Below are positions 42,569 to 50,114 of a DNA stretch of 64,000 nucleotides, piece after piece (the first letter of the stretch is position 1; every line of letters starts with the position of its first letter). The position numbers were made by a program, and so were the translations under genes. Origin of the DNA: Hydrogeniiclostridium mannosilyticum (GTDB lineage: Bacteria; Bacillota; Clostridia; Oscillospirales; Acutalibacteraceae); NCBI RefSeq assembly GCF_003268275.1, contig NZ_QLYR01000001.1:744001-808000 (forward strand), written 5' to 3'. A model generated the notes under the pieces. That model was not told the origin of the DNA. It did no database searches and saw nothing but the letters and a program-made list of their open reading frames with translations.

Positions 42569-42883
42569 GATATACCCCTCCTTTTCTTTTATTATACCGT
42601 ACACGGTCGCGATTACAAGCAACACGCTGTTGCGAAAGCTTCCGCGTCCCGGAGTCATAGCTGCCTTCGTTTGTCCAGCCCTAACTTAAAAACGGCAAGA
42701 GCGGAGTGTTTCCGTAGTTGACAAAGAATTTCCTGAGCAGTAAGATGGCAATGTAAAATTACGCATATGATCTTTGATTGATACAAAAATACAGATTTCC
42801 GCAAGTGAAACCAAGCAATCCAAATTCCATTACCGTATAAGCATCATCGAGCTATTGAAATAAGGTAAAAGCCGGCAGTCCAC
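42569..42883. other. Intergenic region upstream of the kinase gene
   Basis: AT-rich stretches without a convincing open frame. It probably holds the promoters for the divergent XRE and kinase genes; none was assigned with confidence. Confidence 0.35.
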
Positions 42884-42914
42884 TAGAGCCAAAGGAGAAA
42901 GTTCTTTGGCTCTA
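42884..42914. terminator. Perfect 11-bp hairpin in the leader of the kinase gene
   Basis: TAGAGCCAAAG, nine-base loop, CTTTGGCTCTA. It lies about 80 bases before the kinase start and is followed by a weak T content, so attenuation or a simple leader structure are both possible. Confidence 0.4.
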
Positions 42915-42993
42915 CCAATCTATTTCCATTGACATCCATTTCATTCCCTCCTATAATGAAACAAATCTTTGAAGATAGATGGGGGACAATAAA

Positions 42994-43878
42994 TTGATAA
43001 ATATTGAGGAGATTATTCAGCGGGAAGCCATATTCCAAAATAAGCAGGCGCCATACAAAACGCTTGAAGGCGGCCTGGTCAATCGTTCCTATCGCGTAAT
43101 GGACACTTCCAAGGACTACTATGTGCGGGTTCACGGCACTCAGGCGGACTATTTGGGGCTGGACCGTTCTCTTGAAGTAGAGGCCTGTAAAAAAGCAGGG
43201 CAGCTGGGAATTTCACCGTATGTCTATGAAACCGGCGGGGATTCTGCCGGCTATTTGGTGACGGACTTTTTCGCCGGCAAACCACTGGACGAAAGGAATA
43301 TTCACGATCCGGATAATCTAAAGAAAGTGGTCGCCATTGTTAAAACCATCCATGAGAAAATGGCGGTTGACCGCAGCTTCAGTGCGTTTGACCTCATTGA
43401 CGGCTATGTGCGTCAGATCAAGGAATTCAAGGTGCCTGTGCCGGACTCTTACCACCGCATTCTGGATAAGGTGGAAAAAATTCGTTATCAGCGCAGCCGG
43501 GACCGGAAATACAGCCACGTTTTCTGCCACAATGATGTCTGGAAAAACAACCTGCTATTAAACGGCGAGCAAATGGTCATCATTGACTGGGAGCTCTGCG
43601 GTTACGGCGATGCTTATTTTGACTTAGCCCGAATCCCCTATTTGGAGGTTACCTCTTTTGATGAGGAAAAATTGATGCTGACGGAGTATTTCGGGTTCTT
43701 TGAAATGGAAATGTGGAACAGCCTTCAGCAAATGAAATATGTCGGCGTCGTCTCTGAGGCCGTGTGGGCCTTTTTCCACTCTGCCCTACAGGACGGCTGC
43801 CACAGCGACTCCTTTAATTACACAGAATTTGCCCATTTTGTTGTCAGCCTTTTAGAAAAAGACCAGAACCACTTCTAA
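42994..43878 (+). CDS. Choline/ethanolamine kinase-like phosphotransferase
   Basis: 294 residues from a TTG at 42994, preferred because GGGGGA lies seven bases upstream; an ATG at 42979 adds five residues. ATP-site segment KDYYVRVHGTQ near the N-terminus, Brenner motif FCHNDVWKNNLLL (catalytic Asp and metal Asn), and IIDWELCGYGDAYFDLARI with the metal-binding Asp. This is the fold of LicA/choline kinases and aminoglycoside phosphotransferases. It phosphorylates a small alcohol, probably choline or ethanolamine. Choline phosphate would suit the LicD proteins in the surface cluster, but that cluster lies 13 kb away, so the link is inference. A strong terminator follows. Confidence 0.85.
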   Translation: MINIEEIIQREAIFQNKQAPYKTLEGGLVNRSYRVMDTSKDYYVRVHGTQADYLGLDRSLEVEACKKAGQLGISPYVYETGGDSAGYLVTDFFAGKPLDERNIHDPDNLKKVVAIVKTIHEKMAVDRSFSAFDLIDGYVRQIKEFKVPVPDSYHRILDKVEKIRYQRSRDRKYSHVFCHNDVWKNNLLLNGEQMVIIDWELCGYGDAYFDLARIPYLEVTSFDEEKLMLTEYFGFFEMEMWNSLQQMKYVGVVSEAVWAFFHSALQDGCHSDSFNYTEFAHFVVSLLEKDQNHF

Positions 43879-43883
43879 CCCCT

Positions 43884-43907
43884 TCCGCACACAATAAGTC
43901 CCCCGGA
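43884..43907 (+). repeat. 24-bp inverted repeat, left copy
   Basis: Starts TCCGCACACAATAAG and ends TCCCCCGGA. It is repeated exactly, in reverse orientation, at 46912-46935. The sequence also has TCCG/CGGA at its own ends. It begins five bases after the kinase stop codon. Confidence 0.9.
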
Positions 43908-43958
43908 GCATAAAGTGTGGTATCCTTAAGGGAGATTACCAGAACAACTGAATAGGAT

Positions 43959-44004
43959 ACAAACAAACTGTCCTCAACCTTTTGGTTGAGGACAGTTTGT
44001 TTGT
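43959..44004. terminator. Strong 21-bp hairpin terminator
   Basis: ACAAACAAACTGTCCTCAACC, four T loop, and the exact complement. It follows the kinase gene and lies just inside the left inverted repeat. Confidence 0.85.
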
Positions 44005-44209
44005 CGAAATTTTATCTCGACTATTTTCGTTGTAGGTAGCATAAAGATTTCCCTCTCCGAGGGATAAATCAGAGACAATAATATCAAGCAATATAGAAAG
44101 TATTGCCAGCTACATTCATACGTTGTGTTACGGACAATACTTCTGGCGCAAGCGGGACAAAATTCTCCGTTGAATCAGTACCGTTTTGCACTTGGCTCGC
44201 GCTTGCCGG
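44005..44209. other. Unassigned sequence inside the inverted-repeat segment
   Basis: AT-rich, with a CCCTCTCCGAGGGATAAAT element near 44051. No open frame with a ribosome site, no RNA gene recognised. Confidence 0.35.
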
Positions 44210-44358
44210 TTATGAACCTGAACTTATGACTAAAGTGACCGTTGTTCCATTGGTAACTTCTGTACCAGATTTGGGAGACTACCGCATACCGTTCCTTTTG
44301 GTGCAGAGCTTTCTTCTTCCGTACATCCACCATAGAAAAGATCGTAACCTATAAGTTT
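44210..44358 (-). pseudogene. Broken PASTA-domain tail of the leucine-rich-repeat protein
   Basis: The LRR protein ends VVPELNGMMLEDAK, which is the start of a PASTA domain, at a TAG stop. Reading on in the same frame gives KLIGYDLFYGGCTEEESSAP and GTV, a PASTA centre. A one-frame shift then gives SPKSGTEVTNGTTVTLVISS and GS before TAA at 44210, the canonical PASTA end. So a stop and a frameshift have separated the domain. Confidence 0.5.
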
Positions 44359-46158
44359 CTATTTTGCGTCTTCAAGCATCATTCCGTTAAGCTCCGGAAC
44401 TACTCGAATATAATTGCCGATTGAATAATCTGAATTTTGGGAAAGAACTTGCCCGTCAACAGGCTCTTCTCCTTCTCCATGCCCATGTCCAAGCATCCAT
44501 GCGTTGCATATATCACACCAAGTACAGTCACACGAGTTCCCATAAGTTATTTCCCTGCCGCAACGAGGGCAAGTCGAGTCAGATAAGGGATCGTTTAAAT
44601 GATTCGGATTTTGAGAAGAGGCTTGTCCACCCGAATTATCAAACGATCTCCCCCTTGTAACTATATCGTAAAATTCATAGCCTGTGTAAATTTTACCTTT
44701 ATAGGTAATAACGTCTGGCAATCCGTCGCCATAACCCACATCAAAGCTTTCCGCACTATCTGGCAATGCAATGCTTTCCAAACTTGTTTCAGCGAACGCA
44801 CTAAAATCAATTCTTTTCACTCCATTAGGTATTGTAACACTTGTCAGATTTGTGCAACCAAAAAACACCTTTTGCTCTATTTCAGTCACATTGTTGGGCA
44901 TTATAACGCTTGTCAAACCTCTACACTCGTAAAATGCGTACTCTTCGATTGTAGTTACGCCGTCGGGCATGGTAATACTTGTCAGACCTGTGCAATTCCT
45001 GAACGCTTCATCTTCTATTGCGGTCAAGCTGTATGGTAAGGTAATATTTGTTAGGCTTGTGCAGTCAGAGAATGCACCGCTTCCTATTGTAGTCACACCA
45101 TTAGGTATTGTGATGTTTGTCAGATTTATGCAACCTTTGAACGTACAAAAGTCAATAATATTATTCATGTTTTCCGGTAGCGTAATACTTGTCAGGTTTT
45201 CGCAGTAGGAGAACGCACTGTTTCCTATTTCAGTTACGCTGTCGGGTATTATGATACTTGTTAGACCTGTGCAGCCCATGAACGCCTCGGGTCCTATTTC
45301 TGTCACACCGTTAGGTATTGTGATGCTTGTCAGACCGATACAATCTTTAAATGCATAACTTCTTATTTCTTTCAAGCTTTTGGGCATGGTGATTCTTATC
45401 AAATTTGTAAATCCTTGGAAGGCTCCGCTGTCTATTATAGTCACACTGTCGGGCAAGGTAATACTTGTCAACCCTGTGCCGTTGAATACATTGCTCCCTA
45501 TTTGCAATAAGCCGTCGGGTAAGGTTATACTTGTCAGACTTATGCAATCCTTAAATGCGTATTGCCATATTTCGGTCACGCTGTTATCGGACATTGCGAT
45601 ATTCGTCAGCGCAGTGCAGCCCTCGAATGCAAAGGCTCCTATTTCAGTCACGCTGTCGGGTATCGTGAGATTTGTAAGGTCTTTGCAATGGGCGAACGCG
45701 CTGCCCCCTATTTTTGTTACGCTGTTTGGAATATAAACTTCCGTAACATCTGTTCCTGAAAATGCACCGTCAATTCCTACAACAGGCCTGCCCTCTATTT
45801 TTTTAGGTATCCGTACTTTTGGAGCAATTCTAAGATATTTTGTAATAACAACGCCGCCTAAATCCGCATCATACTCATACTCAAAATCACTTGCTGAAGC
45901 TTCGGCCAAACCTATTGGAGGATTGTTATTCTCACCATAGCTATTATTTCCACCATTAACAATGAACACAATGGCAACTATTGCAGCAGTCAAAAATAAT
46001 ATTATAACAGCAATTATAGTTTTGTTTTTTTTAGATCGCTTCTTATCTAAGGCCTCATTATTACCGCTTATATCAATAGCTTTCGTTTGTTTTTTGCCGC
46101 ACTTTGGGCAAAAAACAGAATTCTCATCTATTTGTGCGTCACATTTTTCACAAAACAC
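44359..46158 (-). CDS. Zinc-ribbon, single-pass membrane protein with BspA-type leucine-rich repeats
   Basis: 599 residues. An N-terminal zinc ribbon (CEKCDAQIDENSVFCPKCG, residues 3-21), a Lys-rich segment and one membrane helix (about 48-70) are followed by about 15 repeats of the LRR_5/BspA kind (about 110-500; pattern LTSITLPDSVTEIGxxAFxGC). A second Cys-rich patch near 540 (CPRCGREITYGNSCDCTWCDIC) and the start of a PASTA domain end the frame. The helix would hold the repeats outside. Such repeats bind host or bacterial ligands. The C-terminus is broken (see 44210-44358). The gene is AT-rich and lies in an inverted-repeat-bounded segment. Confidence 0.85.
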   Translation of the reverse strand: MFCEKCDAQIDENSVFCPKCGKKQTKAIDISGNNEALDKKRSKKNKTIIAVIILFLTAAIVAIVFIVNGGNNSYGENNNPPIGLAEASASDFEYEYDADLGGVVITKYLRIAPKVRIPKKIEGRPVVGIDGAFSGTDVTEVYIPNSVTKIGGSAFAHCKDLTNLTIPDSVTEIGAFAFEGCTALTNIAMSDNSVTEIWQYAFKDCISLTSITLPDGLLQIGSNVFNGTGLTSITLPDSVTIIDSGAFQGFTNLIRITMPKSLKEIRSYAFKDCIGLTSITIPNGVTEIGPEAFMGCTGLTSIIIPDSVTEIGNSAFSYCENLTSITLPENMNNIIDFCTFKGCINLTNITIPNGVTTIGSGAFSDCTSLTNITLPYSLTAIEDEAFRNCTGLTSITMPDGVTTIEEYAFYECRGLTSVIMPNNVTEIEQKVFFGCTNLTSVTIPNGVKRIDFSAFAETSLESIALPDSAESFDVGYGDGLPDVITYKGKIYTGYEFYDIVTRGRSFDNSGGQASSQNPNHLNDPLSDSTCPRCGREITYGNSCDCTWCDICNAWMLGHGHGEGEEPVDGQVLSQNSDYSIGNYIRVVPELNGMMLEDAK

Positions 46159-46176
46159 GTTCTAACCTCCTCATTT

Positions 46177-46410
46177 TCAGTCTTTACCAAAACAATGCTT
46201 ACAGAAGAACTTTGAAGATAATTTACCGGTTTTTTCTTCAACATATTCGCACGCTTTAATAAGTGTTGTAAACGTTTGCCGTTCGCCGGAGTGATTATCT
46301 ACAGCAGTACCGTTTTTGGTATAATGTCCACAGCCGCCCTTATGTATTTTTACATAATCACTTGACTGGTCAGCATATTGAGCGTTTTTATCATAATATA
46401 CAGTATACAT
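46177..46410 (-). CDS. Small Cys/His-rich protein of unknown function
   Basis: 77 residues; the ATG has AAAGGGAAT upstream. The protein has KIHKGGCGHYTKNGTA and a C-terminal KFFCKHCFGKD, so Cys/His residues could bind a metal. This looks like a small DUF found next to mobile genes, but I cannot name it. It ends 18 bases before the LRR gene on the same strand and may be co-transcribed. The composition is AT-rich, like its neighbour. Confidence 0.7.
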   Translation of the reverse strand: MYTVYYDKNAQYADQSSDYVKIHKGGCGHYTKNGTAVDNHSGERQTFTTLIKACEYVEEKTGKLSSKFFCKHCFGKD

Positions 46411-46753
46411 ATCTTATTCCCTTTCAATCCTTTTTTTGCGAGTGCCATATTCAAATTTCTCCCGCCAAATCCATTTAGCAACCATAATCCGCATTATGAT
46501 ATTAGATTTGTAAATCGGCAAAATTTACCCGATTATTCAGATAAATGTTACTACGAAAAAGCTGAATTGTAAAGGAATTCTGCTCCCAAAAACATGAAGA
46601 TCGTTGAAATTGTTGAAAATCGTATAAAAATAAAGCCCTTTCTGACATTGTAAAATTAGAATGCAGAAAAGGCTTGCTTTTGTGCGCCAAAAATTTGATT
46701 ACTCAATATAACATAATGCAGAGTATGCTATTGCCGCCGTTTACAGTAGTTTT
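46411..46753. other. Unassigned sequence
   Basis: AT-rich with a run of short open frames lacking ribosome sites. The part 46600-46680 has an imperfect inverted repeat (AAAGCC and GGCTT arms) that could be a terminator. No gene supported. Confidence 0.4.
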
Positions 46754-46909
46754 TTATAGAATCAGCCGCATATTTTCCATACGTCTGTGGTGTTCCAAAC
46801 CTGTGGAAATGATATAAATACGAGTAGTGTCAATACTGCTGTGACCCAAGATACCGGCAAGCTTGACGATATCCTCTTCGATACCGTAGAACATCCGCGC
46901 AAATAAACG
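46754..46909 (-). pseudogene. C-terminal fragment of a tyrosine recombinase (phage/ICE integrase)
   Basis: The minus strand reads RLFARMFYGIEEDIVKLAGI then LGHSSIDTTRIYIISTGLE and ends MRLIL. LGHSS and the TRIY tyrosine nucleophile are the end of the catalytic domain of tyrosine integrases. The frame is cut off at the right inverted repeat (46912), three bases before the first arginine codon, so the HxxR part and the rest are missing. Confidence 0.85.
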
Positions 46910-46911
46910 GT

Positions 46912-46935
46912 TCCGGGGGACTTATTGTGTGCGGA
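46912..46935 (-). repeat. 24-bp inverted repeat, right copy
   Basis: Exact reverse complement of 43884-43907. It abuts the truncated integrase. Together the two copies delimit a segment of about 3.05 kb. Confidence 0.9.
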
Positions 46936-46936
46936 G

Positions 46937-47142
46937 CCAGCTAAACGCTGAAACTGCCGGTTTTACGCTTCGCCAAACGGCACATTTTTATATCCATATT
47001 CCACATACAGGATACCGGCAGCTTTTCCTGCGGGCCTTAAGCCTATGCTGAAGGGATCAACCCTTTAAGCATTCCACTGGATCCAACCCCGTAAAACGCC
47101 ATACCGCCCTGAGGTGGGCCGACAGGAACAGCCGGAAGGGGG
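46937..47142. other. Intergenic region after glyS
   Basis: GC-rich, with several short inverted repeats (CCGGC-type) around 46965-47110. No gene or RNA recognised; probably the 3' region of glyS. Confidence 0.35.
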
Positions 47143-48522
47143 TTAGAACTGCACCTTTTCAGTGAGCCAATGGGCAAGGCTCTCGATGGAAACACGCTCC
47201 TGCTTCATGGAATCGCGTTCACGAATGGTCACGCATTGATCGTTTTCACTGTCGAAATCATAGGTGATGCAGAACGGTGTGCCGATTTCATCCTGGCGGC
47301 GGTAACGCTTGCCGATGGAACCCGCGTCGTCATAGTCCACCATAAAGAATTTAGAAAGCTCCTGAAAAACAGCCTGCGCTTTATCATTCAGCTTTTTAGA
47401 AAGCGGCAGAACAGCAGCTTTGAAGGGCGCCAGGTATGGATGAAGGCGCAGGACAACGCGTGTGTCATTCTTTTCAGCATCGATGACCTCCTCGTCATAG
47501 GCGTCGCAGAGGAAAGCCAGCGCCACACGGTCGGCGCCCAAAGACGGCTCAATTACATAAGGAATATAGTGCTCGTTGGCCTCCTGGTCAAAATAGGTCA
47601 AATCCTTCCCAGAATGGTCAATATGCTGCTTGAGGTCATAGTCCGTCCGGTCGGCAACCCCCCAAAGCTCGCCCCAGCCAAACGGGAAGAGAAATTCAAT
47701 GTCTGTAGTTGCCTTGGAATAGAAGGCCAGTTCTTCCTTTTCGTGGTCGCGCAGACGCATATTCTCCTCTGTCATGCCGAGGTTCAGCAGCCAGTCGCGG
47801 CAGAAGCCTCTCCAGTAATCAAACCACTCCAGGTCTGTCCCCGGCTTACAGAAAAATTCCAGCTCCATCTGTTCAAATTCACGGGTGCGGAAGGTGAAGT
47901 TACCGGGGGTAATCTCATTGCGGAAGCTTTTTCCAATCTGCGCCACACCAAAGGGCAGCTTTTTCCGTGTAGAGCGCTGGATATTGGAAAAGTTCACAAA
48001 GATCCCCTGCGCGGTTTCAGGGCGAAGAAAAATTTCATTTTTGGTATCCTCCGTCACGCCCTGGAAGGTCTTAAACATTAAGTTAAATTTGCGGATATCC
48101 GTAAAATTCGCAGATCCGCAGGCCGGGCATTTGACGTTATGCTCTTTGATGTAAGCGTTCATCTGCTCAAAGGTCATGCCATTGGCATCCGCGCCGTCAT
48201 CCTCAATCAGCTTATCCGCACGGTGGCGCGTTTTACAGTCCTTACAATCCATCAGCGGGTCGGAAAAACCACCCACATGGCCGGACGCTACCCACACCTG
48301 GGGGTTCATCAGGATTGCAGCATCAAGGCCGACGTTCCAGGGGCTTTCCTGAACAAACTTTTTATGCCAAGCCCGTTTGACATTATTCTTAAATTCAACG
48401 CCCAGAGGGCCATAATCCCATGTGTTAGACAGTCCGCCGTAAATCTCGGATCCCGAGTACACAAACCCGCGGTTTTTACAGAGTGCGACGATCTTTTCCA
48501 TCGTTTTTTCAGTTGCTTTCAT
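47143..48522 (-). CDS. glyS: Glycyl-tRNA synthetase (dimeric class II type)
   Basis: 459 residues from the ATG at 48522 (GGAGG seven bases upstream; a TTG 18 bases earlier is rejected). It is the single-chain alpha2-type enzyme. Class II motif 2 lies in [20 protein letters not shown] and motif 3 in [14 protein letters not shown]. Other typical pieces are [17 protein letters not shown] near the N-terminus and CxxC-type zinc-like residues (CKDCKTR, CPACGS) in the insert. The C-terminal anticodon-binding domain spans about 360-459. It charges tRNA-Gly. No T-box leader was seen. Confidence 0.97.
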   Translation of the reverse strand: MKATEKTMEKIVALCKNRGFVYSGSEIYGGLSNTWDYGPLGVEFKNNVKRAWHKKFVQESPWNVGLDAAILMNPQVWVASGHVGGFSDPLMDCKDCKTRHRADKLIEDDGADANGMTFEQMNAYIKEHNVKCPACGSANFTDIRKFNLMFKTFQGVTEDTKNEIFLRPETAQGIFVNFSNIQRSTRKKLPFGVAQIGKSFRNEITPGNFTFRTREFEQMELEFFCKPGTDLEWFDYWRGFCRDWLLNLGMTEENMRLRDHEKEELAFYSKATTDIEFLFPFGWGELWGVADRTDYDLKQHIDHSGKDLTYFDQEANEHYIPYVIEPSLGADRVALAFLCDAYDEEVIDAEKNDTRVVLRLHPYLAPFKAAVLPLSKKLNDKAQAVFQELSKFFMVDYDDAGSIGKRYRRQDEIGTPFCITYDFDSENDQCVTIRERDSMKQERVSIESLAHWLTEKVQF

Positions 48523-48702
48523 AGCTAGTTCCTCCGTCAATCATTCATTTATATCCATGGATTGGGACAACACAATGACTGCCTGCCCTTGGGGCGGCAG
48601 ATACCTGGTAAAAAGCTGTTTTACTCCCTCAACCCCAGCCAGACATCTTTTAGATAAGTTTACCATCATCTAACATTCCTTGCAAGATTAATTTAAAAAA
48701 AC

Positions 48703-48731
48703 TTGACTTCATGCCGCTTTTTCCTTATAAT
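48703..48731 (+). promoter_or_regulatory. Promoter of tRNA-Pro
   Basis: TTGACT (48703-48708), 17 bases, perfect TATAAT (48726-48731). Predicted start about 48738, a short leader before the tRNA. Confidence 0.85.
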
Positions 48732-48756
48732 AAAAAAGATCTTATATAAATTATAT

Positions 48757-48832
48757 CGAGGTGTAGCGCAGTTGGTAGCGCGCCTGCTTTGGGAGCAGGA
48801 TGTCGCAGGTTCGAGTCCTGTCACCTCGACCA
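48757..48832 (+). tRNA. tRNA-Pro (anticodon TGG)
   Basis: CGAGGTG acceptor strand pairs with CACCTCG before discriminator A and an encoded CCA. The D arm is GCGCAGTTGGTAGCGC, the anticodon stem-loop CCTGCTTTGGGAGCAGG with TGG in the loop, and the T arm has GGTTCGAGTCC. The length is 76 bases. Confidence 0.97.
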
Positions 48833-48865
48833 CGTCGGAGCAAGCTGTATATCGCTTGCTCTGAC

Positions 48866-49025
48866 TTTTTTCAAAAGTCAGAGCATACTCATTCCGCTGC
48901 TCCTCCTTTTCCGCAAAAGGTCGCGTTCGCGTCGCCTGTTCGCTTGTAAACGCGCTCACGACGGCTTTGGCTCACTACCAACCTTTTGCGGGGACGCAGG
49001 GCAGTGCATCTTTTTCGTAGTACCC
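48866..49025 (-). repeat. Dispersed repeat, copy 2 (inverted relative to copy 1)
   Basis: The complement aligns with 28217-28375 over about 150 bases (shared GTTTACAAGCGAACAG and the flanking blocks). A further shorter copy is seen at 49217-49260. It begins about 35 bases after tRNA-Pro. A minus-strand open frame through it and the tRNA is an artefact. Confidence 0.8.
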
Positions 49026-49031
49026 TTCCAG

Positions 49032-49064
49032 TCCGAGTGTCTATATGGACACTCGGATTTTTAT
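49032..49064 (+). terminator. Terminator after tRNA-Pro and repeat
   Basis: TCCGAGTGT, eight-base loop, ACACTCGGA, then TTTTTATTT. Confidence 0.85.
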
Positions 49065-49102
49065 TTCTCCAGTTTCGTTATGAACATCGGTACCAATAAC
49101 GG

Positions 49103-49147
49103 AACCCGCATAAGTGCTGATTTATTCAGTAACCATGCGGGTTTTTT
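49103..49147 (+). terminator. Second hairpin terminator
   Basis: AACCCGCAT and ATGCGGGTT enclose 22 bases, followed by a T-run. Between here and 49480 no gene was recognised; a short open frame at 49211-49399 lacks support. Confidence 0.6.
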
Positions 49148-49481
49148 GATACCTTGAGCAGGAAAATGATATGGTAAAAATCTATCAAAATAGGGTAAAA
49201 ATGCAACACATTACCAGTTCCCCTGCTCGCTTATAAACGCCCGCACAACGGTTACCGACCTGATAGGAGAAAACCGAGGCAAGGTGCGCTTTCTTGATGA
49301 GGTCTGCGGCTTTTTACGGCAGCACACCCCTATATTCCCTGTTCCAGGGGAATCCGTTCTAATTGCCCATAAATTTTGTCGTGTGATACCGTTACCCAAA
49401 GCGCTGTAGCAAATACGATCTTCACTAGGATAAAATAAAAAACCTTACGGCTAATAAAACCGTAAAGGCCTAAATAGAATA

Positions 49482-49510
49482 TTGACAAGTGTGTGGAAAG
49501 CGGCTATACT
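49482..49510 (+). promoter_or_regulatory. Promoter of the antisense antitoxin RNA
   Basis: TTGACA (49482-49487), 17 bases, TATACT (49505-49510). A near-consensus promoter with no open frame behind it. Confidence 0.85.
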
Positions 49511-49516
49511 TAAAAT

Positions 49517-49608
49517 ACAGGAAGGGTACTGTCAGCCGACGGTTAGCCCAGAAGAGTGATTAAAGAATAACCGCTGCATTTGGACGATGGGGCGGTTATT
49601 TCTTTTTG
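49517..49608 (+). ncRNA. Predicted antisense antitoxin RNA of a type I toxin-antitoxin pair
   Basis: About 90 bases from the strong promoter to a terminator (ATAACCGC, loop, GCGGTTAT, then TCTTTTT). The 3' part is antisense to the last codons and 3' region of the holin-like toxin, the arrangement of txpA/ratA-type systems. Its 5' part carries GGGTACTGTCA and CGGTTAGCC, shared with the toxin leader in inverted orientation. Confidence 0.75.
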
Positions 49609-49676
49609 CTCAGAAAAAGAGCAATAATACTGATGATTACCATGCAGAAGGCAAAAAGACCCTCATATGTAACCAT
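49596..49676 (-). CDS. Holin-like type I toxin peptide
   Basis: 26 residues: MVTYEGLFAFCMVIISIIAL then FLSKKK. A short hydrophobic helix with a charged Lys tail, typical of the putative holin-like toxins of Firmicutes (TxpA/BsrG-like). AAGGGGGTGG lies upstream at good spacing. It would insert in the membrane when free of its antisense RNA. The minus-strand promoter is at 49742-49770. The small peptide family is frequently linked to integrative elements, and here an integrase fragment lies next door. Confidence 0.85.
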   Translation of the reverse strand: MVTYEGLFAFCMVIISIIALFLSKKK

Positions 49677-49741
49677 AAGCACCACCCCCTTTCAATAGGG
49701 GAGTGGCTAACCGCCTGCCGTTCGTGACAGTACCCACGGCT

Positions 49742-49770
49742 AATATATCATATCCAATCCATAAAATCAA
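49742..49770 (-). promoter_or_regulatory. Promoter of the toxin mRNA
   Basis: Minus strand TTGATT (49765-49770), 17 bases, TATATT (49742-49747). It gives a leader of about 60 bases with GGGTACTGTCA and CGGTTAGCC motifs. Confidence 0.75.
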
Positions 49771-49785
49771 TAAGGAGGTGGAGCT

Positions 49786-49947
49786 ATGGCGAAGAGAAAC
49801 GCCCAGGGGTCCGGCTCTATCCGCGAGCGCAAGCCCGGACTATGGGAGGCTAGGTATACGCTAGGCCAAGCCTTCGTGCAATGGCAGCATAAGCTTATTC
49901 TGGTCGTGGGGCAGCAGCATTTCATCTGCCCTTTTGTTTTCCTTTAA
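49786..49947 (+). pseudogene. Arm-domain fragment of a tyrosine integrase, fused to unrelated sequence
   Basis: Begins MAKRNAQGSGSIRERKPGLW then EARYTLGQ after an AGGAGGTGGAG ribosome site. This is the N-terminal arm-binding domain of integrases of the Tn916/ICE kind. After about 28 residues the frame continues in 25 residues of unrelated sequence and stops. The core-binding and catalytic domains are missing, so it is a deletion remnant. Confidence 0.8.
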
Positions 49948-49974
49948 TGTTTCGTAGGGCATGTCGTTCAGCAT
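49861..49974 (-). CDS. Small open frame of 37 residues opposite the integrase remnant
   Basis: Starts at an ATG with AAAGGAGGGACGGG upstream and reads MLNDMPYETLKENKRADEML then a short tail. It looks like the N-terminal end of a longer protein whose remainder was lost in the same rearrangement that truncated the integrase. No family was recognised. Confidence 0.35.
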   Translation of the reverse strand: MLNDMPYETLKENKRADEMLLPHDQNKLMLPLHEGLA

Positions 49975-50114
49975 AAAAATCCCGTCCCTCCTTTATGTGC
50001 AAACCTTTTTTATAACGCCTTTCAAGCGTTTAAATACCAATAAATAAATTTTAGAAATAACGCGTTTTTAGATAAAAATTTTTAGATAAAAATCTGTAAA
50101 GGAGCTGACCAGCT

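Noticed and set aside
48541-48700. T-box leader before glyS
   Set aside because: The conserved AGGGTGG-ACCGCG antiterminator motif is absent in the leader.
48693-48959. Minus-strand open frame of 88 residues with TGLEPATSCSQSRRATNC
   Set aside because: It reads through tRNA-Pro and the dispersed repeat in antisense. This peptide is the well-known false translation of tRNA antisense sequence.
49211-49399. Open frames on both strands between the second terminator and the toxin region
   Set aside because: No ribosome site and no recognisable family; part of the region is a diverged dispersed-repeat copy.
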